A stretch of DNA of 64,000 bases from Neisseria weaveri (GTDB lineage Bacteria; Pseudomonadota; Gammaproteobacteria; Burkholderiales; Neisseriaceae), in NCBI RefSeq assembly GCF_900638685.1, contig NZ_LR134533.1, positions 372,001 to 436,000 on the forward strand, given 5' to 3'. A program made the translations under genes and the position numbers. Positions 48,269 to 59,575 of this stretch are shown here, piece after piece (the stretch's first letter is position 1; every line of letters starts with the position of its first letter). The notes under the pieces are model-generated. The model made no database searches. It was given only the letters and a program-made list of their open reading frames with translations, and had not been told where the DNA came from.

Positions 48269-49519
48269 ATGTTTTCAAAAAGCATCACCATTGAAAAATA
48301 CGATCCCGAATTAGCTGCCGCCATCGCTGACGAAGTACAGCGCCAGCAAGACCACATCGAGCTGATTGCATCGGAAAACTATGTAAGCTGCGCCGTCATG
48401 GAAGCACAAGGCAGCCAGTTGACCAACAAATATGCGGAAGGCTATCCCGGCAAACGTTATTATGGTGGTTGCGAATATGTGGACGTCGCCGAACAACTGG
48501 CCATCGACCGCGTAAAACAACTGTTCGGTGCTGCCTATGCCAACGTGCAACCGCATTCCGGTTCTCAAGCCAACCAAGCCGTTTATGCTTCCGTATTGAA
48601 ACCCGGCGACACCATTTTGGGCATGTCTTTAGCGCACGGCGGCCACCTGACTCACGGCGCGTCAGTCAACATTTCCGGCAAACTGTATAACGCCATCACT
48701 TACGGCTTGGACGAAAACGAAGTACTGGATTATGCAGAAGTCGAACGTTTGGCCTTGGAACACAAACCGAAAATGATCGTTGCCGGTGCTTCTGCTTATG
48801 CTTTGGAAATCGACTGGGCGAAATTCCGCGAAATCGCCGATAAAGTCGGTGCTTACCTGTTTGTCGACATGGCACACTATGCCGGCTTGATTGCCGCCGG
48901 CGAATACCCGAATCCGGTTCCTTTTGCCGACTTCGTTACCACCACAACCCACAAGACCTTGCGCGGCCCGCGCGGCGGCGTGATTTTGTGCCGCAACGAA
49001 GACCATGCAAAAGCCCTGAATTCGGCTATTTTCCCAAGCCTGCAAGGCGGTCCTTTAATGCACGTGATTGCGGCCAAAGCCGTAGCATTTAAAGAAGCAT
49101 TGCAGCCTGAATTCAAAGAATACGCAAAACAAGTGAAAATCAACGCCGCTGCTATGGCTGAAGAGCTGGTAAAACGCGGTTTGCGCATTATTTCCGGCCG
49201 TACCGAAAGCCACGTTTTCCTGGTAGACCTGCGCGCGAAAAATATTACCGGCAAAGCTGCGGAAGAAGCCTTAGGCAAAGCACATATCACCATCAACAAA
49301 AATGCTATCCCGAACGATCCTGAAAAACCATTTGTCACTTCAGGTATCCGCGTAGGTACGGCAGCCATCACCACCCGCGGTTTCAAAGAAGCCGAGGCAC
49401 GCGAACTGGCAAATTTAGTGGCCGATGTTTTGGAAAATCCGGAAGATGCAGCTACTTTGGAGCGCGTTGCCAAAGCAGCGACCGCACTGTGTGAAAAACT
49501 GCCTGTTTACGGTGCCTAA
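48269..49519 (+). CDS. glyA: serine hydroxymethyltransferase
   Basis: GlyA interconverts serine and glycine with tetrahydrofolate, the main one-carbon source. The 416 residues include [40 protein letters not shown] and [15 protein letters not shown] with the PLP lysine at residue 229. The upstream 365-base gap has a TTGACA at 48123-48128 but no good -10 at the right distance, and I see no glycine riboswitch. AAAGGAATTTAA gives the ribosome site. Confidence 0.97.
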   Translation: MFSKSITIEKYDPELAAAIADEVQRQQDHIELIASENYVSCAVMEAQGSQLTNKYAEGYPGKRYYGGCEYVDVAEQLAIDRVKQLFGAAYANVQPHSGSQANQAVYASVLKPGDTILGMSLAHGGHLTHGASVNISGKLYNAITYGLDENEVLDYAEVERLALEHKPKMIVAGASAYALEIDWAKFREIADKVGAYLFVDMAHYAGLIAAGEYPNPVPFADFVTTTTHKTLRGPRGGVILCRNEDHAKALNSAIFPSLQGGPLMHVIAAKAVAFKEALQPEFKEYAKQVKINAAAMAEELVKRGLRIISGRTESHVFLVDLRAKNITGKAAEEALGKAHITINKNAIPNDPEKPFVTSGIRVGTAAITTRGFKEAEARELANLVADVLENPEDAATLERVAKAATALCEKLPVYGA

Positions 49520-49558
49520 TCTTTCCTTTCCGGCTTAAAAGCCGTCTGAATCATTTTG

Positions 49559-49593
49559 AAGCCGTATTCCCCAATAACGGAATACGGCTTTTC
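49559..49593 (+). terminator. rho-independent terminator after glyA
   Basis: AAGCCGTATTCC and GGAATACGGCTT pair perfectly over 12 bp with an 8-base loop and a TTTTCTT tail. Confidence 0.92.
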
Positions 49594-49628
49594 TTATACA
49601 CTTATCTTTTATGCTTACCTGAAGACAG

Positions 49629-49655
49629 AGGCCGTCTGAAAATTTCAGACGGCCT
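49629..49655. terminator. second, DUS-pair hairpin after glyA
   Basis: AGGCCGTCTGAAA and TTTCAGACGGCCT form a 13-bp stem followed by TTTT. The following 250 bases to tbpB are very AT-rich and hold only its control region. Confidence 0.8.
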
Positions 49656-49871
49656 TTTTATCACATTCACTTTCTAAAACAGCCTGTCCAAATACCAACG
49701 ATGCACCTTAACAACCGTACAGCCGGTGGTTATTAAGCGCGCCATAATAAAAATTACAGCCGACTTCCTACACTTCATATCTTCCCCTTCCCATTTAATT
49801 CCCAAGTTTATTATTTAAAAATCATAATCAAACAACATAATTTATTTACAAAATACTTACTTTTGATAAAA

Positions 49872-49890
49872 TATAATAATTTTCATTAAC
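49872..49890 (+). promoter_or_regulatory. candidate Fur box and -10 of tbpB
   Basis: TATAATAATTTTCATTAAC agrees with the 19-base Fur consensus GATAATGATAATCATTATC at 14 positions. Its first six bases are also a TATAAT -10 box, 34 bases before the ATG at 49912, so iron-bound Fur would block the promoter. Fur control is known for neisserial tbpBA. No good -35 is seen at 16-18 bases. Confidence 0.55.
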
Positions 49891-49911
49891 ATCAAAAATA
49901 GGATACCTATT

Positions 49912-51695
49912 ATGTATTTCAATAAAAAATGGGAATCTTAATGTGCCTCCCTTTTATTCTTAGCGCCTGTGCTACCAATAAGGGCGATTTCGGTTTGGAA
50001 GATGTCCATGCGCCGCAGTCCGAACCGCAAAAACCTAAGTTTCAAGACGAGAAAACCCAGCCGCGCACAGAAGAAGAAGTGTCTGCCTTCATGCAGCCGG
50101 GTTTGGGCGCTTCGATAGAAATCCCGCGTCGAGGTACGGGCTTGGCCGGCACGTTGTCGGAAGAGCGGGTGGCGTTGACGCCTGAAAACATCAAACGTAT
50201 CGGCGGCGATTTGGATATTCCTTACGTTAAAGACATTAAAAATCACAATAAATACACCGGTTCGCTCATCCATTCGCACGACAACAGTGCGGGCGATCAC
50301 CGCAAGCGCGATTTGGAGTATGTGCGCTCGGGATGGGTGGCCGATGCCAATGTGGGCTTGGATTTTGTGAACGGCGATTTCGGTAACGGCATTACCAGAA
50401 AAGTGCTGTTCGGCAGCATCGGCCACGTTTATTACAAAGGTGTTCAGCCTGCGCAGGCATTTCCGGCGTCAGTCAAAGCGACTTACAAAGGTACATGAGA
50501 TTTCGTGACCGATGCGCGCCAAGGCAGAGCCGGCACCGGCTTTACCGGCACGGCTGCAAATGTGGGCAGCAATTACGGCGCAGTTTCGTTTAATGAATAC
50601 GACTCGATTCATACCGATAAAAACACAGGCGAAGTCGGCCACAGCAGCGAATTGGAAGTCGATTTTGCCAACAAGAGCCTGACGGGCACACTGTATAAAA
50701 ACCATAAGAAACTTGCCGATAAAGCACAAGAACGCACGCCTCGTTACAAAGTTAAAGCCGATATCAAAGGCAACCGCTTTCAAGGCCGCGTAGAGGCGGG
50801 CAACAAGGACGACCTTTATTTCGGTAAAGACGGCAATTTGGAAGGCGGCTTCTTCGGCCCGGCTGCGGAAGAATTGGCCGGTAAGTTTTTAGCCGACGAC
50901 AATTCGCTGTTCGGCGTGTTGGCGGGTAAGCGTGAGAAAGCGGCCGACGAGAAAACCGACAAAATCATCGATGCCTACCATATCGACTTCCAAAACCTGA
51001 ACCTCACTCAAGCCGACAATTTCGGCGACGCCCGCAAATTCGTGTTTAAAGGCCAAACCTTTTCGTTGCTGCCCGCCGCAGGTACGGACACGAAATCGTT
51101 TTTGGAGACCTTGAAATACGTCTTAGACGGCAACCGCACGCTGAATCTGTTTTCATGTTGCAGCAATCTCGACTATCTCAAGTTCGGTACTTTTCAGACG
51201 GCCGCAGGAGAGGATAAAGACGGTGCGTCGTTCTTCTTCCAAGGCGAGCGTACACCCGTTAAAGATATTCCCACCGGCACCGCGCATTACAAAGGCAGTT
51301 GGCAGGCACACATCATCAGTAAAACAGGTCATGTTTGGAGCAAATCTCCCAACAACAAAGAAGGCGGCAGCCGCGCAGAGTTCGACGTGGACTTCGGTGC
51401 CAAAACGCTCCAAGGCAAGCTGACCGCGCAAGACCGTGCGTTGCCGACCTTCAATATCCTGACCCAAATTGAAGGCAACGGCTTTACCGGCCGCGCCAAA
51501 ACCAGAGACCAAGGCTTTATCTTGGATCCGGGCAGCACGGCCAACTCGGTAAGTGTCCATCTGGATGCCGAAGTCAAAGGCGGTTTTTACGGCCCCAAAG
51601 CAGCAGAGCTGGGCGGCGTATTCCACAGCAACGAAGAAGGCAAAGACAAAGTGGGCGGCAGTTTCGGTGCCAAACGGCAAGTATCCGTGCAATAA
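49912..51695 (+). pseudogene. tbpB: transferrin-binding lipoprotein TbpB, broken
   Basis: TbpB is the surface lipoprotein that captures iron-loaded transferrin for TbpA. About 590 codons match both lobes: FSCCSNLDYLKFG, two GFFGP/GFYGP...ELAGKF/ELGGVF barrel signatures, and the end FGAKRQVSVQ close to meningococcal TbpB. Two lesions are visible. First, TGA at 50496-50498 interrupts YKGT-stop-DFVTDA where TbpB has tryptophan (YKGTWDY), a TGG to TGA change. Second, the ATG with a proper AGGA site (49912) runs MYFNKKWES and stops; one more A in the tract 49924-49929 would join it to MGILMCLPFILSAC, restoring a lysine-bearing signal peptide and LSAC lipobox. The ATG at 49929 has no ribosome site and no charged n-region. 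One DUS (51193) is inside. Confidence 0.9.
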
Positions 51696-51735
51696 ACCGA
51701 ACGCATGACACATTCAGATATTATTGGGAGAAAAC

Positions 51736-54497
51736 ATGAATACCGCAAAACACATCCATAACCACACCTTCCCCTCGCGCCTGACCGCCGTATGCTTGGC
51801 CGTGCTGTCTTGCACGGCAGCCGCCCCGGCCTTCGCCGATACCGACGTAACGGAAACCGTGCAGTTGAACGAAGTGGTGGTCAAAGGCAAGAAAAAAGCG
51901 CGCCGTAAAGACACCGAAGTTACCGGCTTGGGCAAAGTCGTTAAAAATTCAGACGGCCTCGATAAAGAACAAGTATTGGGCATCCGCGACTTAACCCGTT
52001 ACGACCCGAGCATCGCCGTTGTCGAGCAAGGGCGCGGCGCAAGCAGCGGCTACTCGATGCGCGGGGCGGATAAAAACCGCGTGAGCCTAACGGTGGACGG
52101 CCTGCCGCAAATCCAGTCTTATACCGTTGACAACACATCGGCCACCAGCGGCGCGATTAACGAAATCGAATATGAAAACATTACCGCCATCGAAATCAAC
52201 AAAGGCGCCAACTCTGCCGAACAAGGCAGCGGTTCGTTGGGCGGTTCGCTGGCTTTCCGCACCAAAGAAGCGGACGACATCATCAAAGAAGGCCAAAACT
52301 GGGGCTTGGATACCAAAACCGCATACAGCGGCAAAAACAAACTATTTACCCAATCAATAGCCGCAGCAGGCCGTCTGAACGGCTTTGAAGGCTTGGCAAT
52401 TTATACTCACCGCCAAGGCCACGAAACCCAAGCGCACAAAGATGCGGGCAATCAGCCGCAAACCATATCGCGCTTAGACGGCTACGTTTATGAAGGCGAT
52501 GACGCCCGATACGATTGGTTTGCTTTAGAAGGCTAGTGTGCCGATATAGCCAATTGCGACAAACTGCGCCCGCTCTCCCACACCTCTCCGGCAGAAAATA
52601 CCTCACAACCGAAACCATCCCCGCTGCACAATACACCGGCAACAAACGCGCCCTGCCCAATCCGATGGACTACGGCAGCCGGTCGTGGCTGGTTCGCGGC
52701 GGCTACCGTTTCACACCGCGCCATTACCTCGGCGGCATTTTTGAAAATACACGCCAGCGTTACGACATCCGCGACATGGCCTTCGAGCAATATTGGAACC
52801 CTAAAACCCGCATCGCGTCCGGCAAATCGCAAGGGGTTTACCGCTTCGGCGAAAATATCGACAACGGCCAAACCATCCAACGCGGTTTGACCGACCAATG
52901 GAGCTACATCGGCTTGGGCTACTCGCGCTTGCGCTATTTCGACGAACACCACCGCAAAACCCGCAACGGCTTGGAATACCGTTATGACAACCCCGACAAA
53001 AACACCTTTGTCGATCAAGCCAAAATCAGCCTCGACCGCCAAAATATCACGCTCGACACACTCCGCAGCGACGTGAATTGCTCGGTTTATCCCGCAGTCG
53101 ATAAAAACTGCCGCCCCGGTACAGACAAACCGTGGTCGTTTTACGAATCGGAACGCAGCATTTACGGCGAAAAACACAACGCATTGAATCTCGAAGCAGA
53201 GAAAAAACTCTCGTTTGCCCATACCTCGCACAAACTGCATCTGAACGCAGGCTTCGACCGTTTCCAATCCAAGCTCGACCGCAAAGATTTTTACGCCCTC
53301 AACAGCCAACAAGATGTTGTGTATGTGAACGACCAAGCCGACGGCTCAAAAAGCAACCCCTATATTTACCGTTTGGAAAACCCCAGAGTCGAAAAATTCA
53401 ACCTGTGCCGTTACAACAATTTCGTCGGCGTCAGCAGCTGCCATTCGCGCATCATCAACGGTCACAGCTATCACATCGGCCTGCGCGACCACATGAGCTT
53501 GGGTAAATATGTCGATTGGGGCGTGGGCGCACGTTACGATTACCACAAAATGACCACCGACGATTCATGGACGGCTTCAGGCACTTTCCGTAACGGCTCA
53601 TGGAACAGCGGTTTCGTATTCAAACCCAATTCCAATCTGAGCTTCTTACACCGCATCTCCAGCGGCTTCCGCGTACCCAGCTTCCAAGAACTGTTCGGCT
53701 ACCGCGTATCGGGCTTTGAAAAAGGCATAAACGACAAGGCGCACTATGTCGGAAAATTCAAACCCGAAAAAGCCTTAAACAACGAATTCGGCGTCCATGT
53801 CAAAGGCGGCTTCGGCCATCTGGAAGCCAGCTATTTCCGCAACCGGTACAAAGGCTTGATCGGGTTGACCCACATCGACCCCAACGTTGCCGGTTTGACC
53901 AACGCCGAAAAAGCCCGCGGCTACCGCAATATGTATAACGCCACCACCGACGGCATCAATATCGTCGGCAAGGTCGATTGGCACGGCATTACCGACAAAC
54001 TGCCCGAAGGCCTGTACAGCACCGTAGCCTACAACCATGTGAAGCTCAAAAAAGCCTCGCTGACCAAAGACTATTTCGTACATTCCTGCGGTATGTTGTT
54101 TGATGCCATCCAACCTTCCCGCTATGTATTGGGCTTGGGCTACGATGCGCCGAGCGGCAAATGGGGCGTAAACGGCATGATGACGTATTCCAAAGCCAAA
54201 AACCCCAACGAGTTGCAAACCGTATGTAAAACCGGCTACCTCGTCCACAACGAATCCGCCACCAAGAAAGCCACCAAACCTTGGTATGTTTTCGATGTCA
54301 GCGGTTATGTGAACCTGAAAGACAAAATGACTTTGCGCGCCGGTATCTACAATTTGGCCAACCGCCGTTACAGCCAATGGGAAAACGTGCGCCAATCGGC
54401 CATGGGTGCGGTAAACCAACAAACCAAAGTGGAAAACTACGCGCGCTACGCCGCGCCGGGCAGAAACGTAACGGTTTCGATGGAGATGAAGTTCTAA
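51736..54497 (+). pseudogene. tbpA: transferrin receptor TbpA (TonB-dependent), broken
   Basis: TbpA is the outer-membrane beta-barrel that strips iron from transferrin with TonB energy. Signal peptide (to APAFA), TonB-box-like QLNEVVVKG, plug with RYDPSIAVVEQGRGASSGYS and VSLTVDGLPQIQSY, and a 22-strand-type barrel ending VSMEMKF are all present; the total of about 920 codons equals the family. The frame has a TAG at 52534-52536 after YDWFALEG, where TbpA continues with Glu-Cys, then stays open through CADIANCDKLRP until a one-base loss in the A tract 52595-52598; adding one A rejoins AEKYLTTET with the rest (to 54497). Spacing of 40 bases after tbpB fits one operon. DUS copies at 51946 and 52367 are coding. 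Confidence 0.92.
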
Positions 54498-54526
54498 CCA
54501 GCTCAAATATCCACATAGATAAATAA

Positions 54527-54559
54527 AAGAGGCCGTCTGAAAATTTCAGACGGCCTCTT
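54527..54559. terminator. DUS-pair terminator between tbpA and the MFS gene
   Basis: AAGAGGCCGTCTGAAA and TTTCAGACGGCCTCTT form a 16-bp stem with a one-base loop between convergent genes. Confidence 0.88.
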
Positions 54560-54577
54560 CCGATGTTCGCCAAGCAG

Positions 54578-56119
54578 TTATTTAAACAAATCAAATACCT
54601 TGGCAAAAACCATAATCACACCGTAGCTCAGCGGCACAATCGCCACCAGCCAATACAGCCATACCCTGCCGCCGCCGTGCGATACTTTATCCACCACCAA
54701 ATACGCATCGGACAAAGTGGTTTCATCTTCGGGGTTTCTACTTTCGGCAGACTGCTTAACCGTTTTGTCGTGATGCTTTTCATGCACAGGTTTAACCAGC
54801 AAATTGCACAGCAAACCTACCACCAACAAACCCGCCATAATATACATCGTTACACTGTATGCCTGCGCCGCAGGTACGCCGCTTTCAATCTGACTTTGAC
54901 GGATATAGTTGACCAACACCGGTCCCAATACCGCAGCCGTAGACCAAGCCAACAGCAATCGGCCGTGAATCGCCCCCACTTGAAAAGTACCGAACAAATC
55001 GCGCAAATAAGCAGGAATCGCCGCAAAACCGCCGCCATACATCGACATAATCACGCAGAAACCAATAACAAACAAAGCCTTATTACCGCTCTCGCCGATG
55101 GAAGGAACCATAAAATACAACAACGAACCCAAAATAAAGAAAATCGTGTATGTATTCTTACGGCCTATTTTGTCCGAAATGCTGGACCAGAAAAACCGTC
55201 CGCCCATATTAAACAAGCTCAACAAACCGACGAATCCGGCCGCCGCCGCCACGCTGACAGCAGCTTCTTTGCCTACGGATACTTCAGAAAACAGCTCCTG
55301 AATCATCACCGAAGCCTGACCCAGCACTCCGATTCCCGCCGTCACATTCAGACATAAAATCCAAAACAGCAGCCAAAATTGCGGTGTTTTGATTGCTTGC
55401 GCCGCGCTGACATGATTCTGGCTGACCATTTTTTTCGATTTTGCCGGAGCAGTAAAACCTTTCGGCTTCCAATTATCAGCAGGAACACGAATGGTAAACA
55501 CACCGAACATCATGAATATAAAATAAAAAATCCCCAAGGCCACATACGTCTCCGCCACACCGACCGAAGTAGGACTACTGAAGAAATTAATCAAAGCCAC
55601 CGATAAGGGAGAAGCCAGCATCGCACCGCCGCCGAAACCCATAATCGCCAAGCCGGTTGCCATACCCGGTTTGTCCGGAAACCATTTCATCAAAGTCGAC
55701 ACCGGACCGATATAGCCCAAACCCAAACCGATACCGCCCAATACGCCGTTACCCAAATAAAACAGCCACAAATTATGCATCCACACGCCGATTGCGGAAA
55801 TAATAAATCCCAAGCTGAAGCAGCATGCGGAAACAAACATCGCTTTTCTCGGCCCTACCCTTTCCAGCCAAGTACCAAACAAAGCAGCCGAAGCCCCCAG
55901 CATGGCCAACGCGATACTGAATACCCAGCCGACTGTCGTCAATTTCCAATCTCCGGCAGCCGATTCAGTAATACCGATGATTTTGGTCAGCGGATCATTA
56001 AACACCGAATAAGCATAAATCTGCCCGATAGACAAATGCACGGCCAACGCGGCGGGCGGAACCAGCCAGCGGTTGAAATCTGCTGGGGCAATGGTGTTTT
56101 TTCTGTCTAAAAAAGACAT
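54578..56119 (-). CDS. OFA family MFS transporter (oxalate/formate antiporter-like)
   Basis: A 513-residue inner-membrane carrier with 12 predicted helices, starting at the ATG at 56119 behind GAAGGAAAAAT; the longer frame adds 17 unconserved residues. The N-terminal WLVPPAALAVHLSIGQIYAYSVFNDPL is the signature of the oxalate/formate:H+ or anion antiporter family, and GNGVLGGIGLGLGYIGPVST and FPDKPGMATGLAIMGFGGGA are the conserved loops. The substrate (oxalate, formate, lactate, pyruvate or another monocarboxylate) cannot be decided. The 372-base gap before it has no gene. Confidence 0.9.
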   Translation of the reverse strand: MSFLDRKNTIAPADFNRWLVPPAALAVHLSIGQIYAYSVFNDPLTKIIGITESAAGDWKLTTVGWVFSIALAMLGASAALFGTWLERVGPRKAMFVSACCFSLGFIISAIGVWMHNLWLFYLGNGVLGGIGLGLGYIGPVSTLMKWFPDKPGMATGLAIMGFGGGAMLASPLSVALINFFSSPTSVGVAETYVALGIFYFIFMMFGVFTIRVPADNWKPKGFTAPAKSKKMVSQNHVSAAQAIKTPQFWLLFWILCLNVTAGIGVLGQASVMIQELFSEVSVGKEAAVSVAAAAGFVGLLSLFNMGGRFFWSSISDKIGRKNTYTIFFILGSLLYFMVPSIGESGNKALFVIGFCVIMSMYGGGFAAIPAYLRDLFGTFQVGAIHGRLLLAWSTAAVLGPVLVNYIRQSQIESGVPAAQAYSVTMYIMAGLLVVGLLCNLLVKPVHEKHHDKTVKQSAESRNPEDETTLSDAYLVVDKVSHGGGRVWLYWLVAIVPLSYGVIMVFAKVFDLFK

Positions 56120-56443
56120 ATTTTTCCTTCTCAAGCATGAAAGTAACAAAATACCGCGAAATTTTATCAAATTTTCGTCTTATGCCTTAAGGTTTTTTAG
56201 CCGTAAAACCGATTTATCCGTTGGCTGCGAAAAATCCGTTTCAAACAAACAGGCTTTAAATCTTCAATAAAATGCAGTAAACCGAAAAGCCAATACAGTC
56301 CCGACATGACACACCCGCTGCGGTTCTCTGCAACCGTTACCCGCCTGCATGGCTTAACGGCATTTTCCTTTCCAACATATTCGCTATATGTTTTCACTCT
56401 CCTTAAAACCAATTTGATTAACAATCCAAACCTGAAAAAACAG

Positions 56444-56474
56444 AGAGGCCGTCTGAAAATTTCAGACGGCCTCT
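56444..56474. terminator. DUS-pair terminator after the aldehyde dehydrogenase
   Basis: AGAGGCCGTCTGAAA and TTTCAGACGGCCTCT pair over 15 bp, 18 bases past the minus-strand stop. Confidence 0.85.
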
Positions 56475-56491
56475 GTTCAGCTAATTAACGA

Positions 56492-57973
56492 TTAATACAT
56501 ACCTTCACGTTCTTCACGTGTGCTGATATAAATATTTTTCACCTGCGTATAAGCGGCCAACATCATCTTGTGCGTTTCACGGCCGATACCGGAAGTTTTA
56601 TAACCGCCGAACGGCGCACCGGCAGGCAGACGGTTGTAACAGTTCACCCACATACGGCCGGCTTCGATGGCTTTGGCAACACGCAATGCACGGTTGATAT
56701 TGGTAGTCCAAACCGCACCGGCCAAGCCGTATTCGCTGTCATTGGCCATTTCGATTACTTCTTCTTCGGTCTTGAATTTGATTACCGTTGCAACCGGGCC
56801 GAAAATTTCTTGTTGCGATATCGTCGCATCGTTGCCTTCAGCCGCAATCAAAGTCGGCTCTACGAATGCACCTTTACCCAGTTCGCCTTCCATTTTCTTA
56901 CCGCCGGTAATAATGCGGCAGCCTTCTTGTTCGCCGATTTTCACATATTTTAAAATAGTTTCCATTTGACCGGCATTCACTTGAGAACCCATTTGGGTAT
57001 CGTCTTCCCAAGGTAAACCGACTTTCACTTTCTTAAATTCTTCAGCCAAGGCATTCACAAATTTATCGTAAATGCCTTCCTGAACGAAAATACGCGAACC
57101 GGCACAACATACTTGGCCTTGGTTGAACAAAATACCTTTTTGCGCACCTTCGATTGCCTTGTCAAACGGCATATCGTCAAAGAAGATATTGGCTGATTTA
57201 CCACCCAATTCCAGTGTTGCCGGAATCAGCATTTCAGCAGCGGCAATACCGATATGACGGCCGATTTCCGTCGAACCGGTAAAGGCCAATTTGTTAAAGC
57301 CCTTGTGATGCAGCATATATTCGCCCGATTTAGAACCGCGGCCGGTAATAATGTTCAACACACCTTTAGGCAGAACATGATTAACCTTTTGAGCAAAGGA
57401 CAACAGACTTAGAGAAGTGCTGCTGGACGGGTGAATCACAACGGTACAGCCGGCAGCCAACGCAGGAGCGATTTTCCAAGCCGCCATCAGGAACGGGAAG
57501 TTCCACGGAATAATTTGGCCTACCACACCGATGGGTTCGCGCAACACGATAGACAAATCTTCTTCGTCCAACTGGTTGCAAGTACCTTCTTCGCCACGGA
57601 TAACACCGGCAAAGTAACGGAAATGATCTGAAGCCAAAGGAATGTCCGCAGCGCGCGTTTCACGGATAGGTTTACCGTTGTCTAATGTTTCCTGCAGTGC
57701 AAACAATTCGGCATTTTCATCAATAATGTCGGCAATCTTGTTCAAAATTGCAGCACGCTCGACAACGGTTGTTTTACGCCAGGTCTTTAAGGCTTCCTGT
57801 GCTGCCTTAACAGCAGCATCAACGTCTTCGTTGGTTGCATCGATAAAAGTTGCCAGTGGTTCGTTGTTCGCCGGGTTATACGATGTTAATGTTTCACCTT
57901 TGGTACCATTGGTCCACTCCCCGTTGATCAGCAGTCCGTAAGCTTTATCAAAAACATTTAAATTCTTAGACAT
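56492..57973 (-). CDS. NAD(P)-dependent aldehyde dehydrogenase
   Basis: A 493-residue ALDH oxidising aldehydes to acids. Catalytic parts are IPWNFPFLMAAWK (oxyanion Asn), FTGSTEIGRHI, LELGGKSANIFF with the general-base Glu, and the nucleophile Cys289 in NQGQVCCAGSR; EIFGPV is intact. The cofactor loop that normally reads KPxExTP is VIHPSSSTSLS here: lysine replaced by histidine and glutamate by serine. A similar PSSST loop with Gln at the lysine place is known to me from Firmicute AldA-type enzymes, and the C-terminus ending GMY also resembles them. An ancient acquisition of that subfamily is possible. It is a single gene with a DUS (58004) upstream. Confidence 0.93.
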   Translation of the reverse strand: MSKNLNVFDKAYGLLINGEWTNGTKGETLTSYNPANNEPLATFIDATNEDVDAAVKAAQEALKTWRKTTVVERAAILNKIADIIDENAELFALQETLDNGKPIRETRAADIPLASDHFRYFAGVIRGEEGTCNQLDEEDLSIVLREPIGVVGQIIPWNFPFLMAAWKIAPALAAGCTVVIHPSSSTSLSLLSFAQKVNHVLPKGVLNIITGRGSKSGEYMLHHKGFNKLAFTGSTEIGRHIGIAAAEMLIPATLELGGKSANIFFDDMPFDKAIEGAQKGILFNQGQVCCAGSRIFVQEGIYDKFVNALAEEFKKVKVGLPWEDDTQMGSQVNAGQMETILKYVKIGEQEGCRIITGGKKMEGELGKGAFVEPTLIAAEGNDATISQQEIFGPVATVIKFKTEEEVIEMANDSEYGLAGAVWTTNINRALRVAKAIEAGRMWVNCYNRLPAGAPFGGYKTSGIGRETHKMMLAAYTQVKNIYISTREEREGMY

Positions 57974-58194
57974 CTTCTCTACTCCTTGCTTATGTGTTTA
58001 TACAGGCCGTCTGAAAAACGGCTTGGTTTCAGAATATCTGTTTATTTTCTTTTTTTCAATAGCAGATGTACATGATTTTTAAAATATTTTTTCTTAAAAT
58101 CTGCAAACAAACAATTAATCCTATTCGCTATGCCGCAAAAGCACAAGCCCCTTTCGAAAACAAAAAACAAAATGACCTATAAAAAATCAGAAAC

Positions 58195-58234
58195 AAAAAA
58201 AACTGCCCCGTTTATAAAACGGAGCAGTTTTTTA
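58195..58234 (-). terminator. rho-independent terminator after ilvC
   Basis: On the minus strand AAAAAACTGCTCCGTTT and AAACGGGGCAGTTTTTT pair with a single mismatch and end in a T run. Confidence 0.92.
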
Positions 58235-58247
58235 TTTCATTAACAAA

Positions 58248-59279
<1,032 letters not shown>

Positions 59280-59533
59280 TTAAGTGTTTGTCTTTTTTAT
59301 CACTGGATTTAATTTTCCTGCCCATCTCCGCCTGTTCGCATAATCTCATTGTTTACAGCCTTTACCTGAATCCAAGATGCAAAATAACCGGCAGAAGTAT
59401 TTTTGGACAAATTCGCTTTTCATCATACCTGATTTTTCCGATTTGCCAACAAAAATTTATATATTTTGTACAAAAAATCAAAACCACGGTTAAAATACGA
59501 TGAAAATAGAAATTAAATAGACTTTATGTCTAA

Positions 59534-59569
59534 TTTCAGACGGCCTAATCATCATAAGGCCGTCTGAAA
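59534..59569 (-). terminator. DUS-pair hairpin after ilvH
   Basis: TTTCAGACGGCCT and AGGCCGTCTGAAA form a 13-bp stem with a 10-base loop, only seven bases past the ilvH stop. Confidence 0.75.
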
Positions 59570-59575
59570 ATTAGA

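Noticed and set aside
49912..54497. HpuAB haemoglobin receptor or LbpBA lactoferrin receptor
   Set aside because: A two-lobed lipoprotein with GFYGP/ELGGVF signatures ending FGAKRQ and a receptor matching TbpA through the plug and barrel fit transferrin receptors better; the acidic C-lobe stretches of LbpB are absent.
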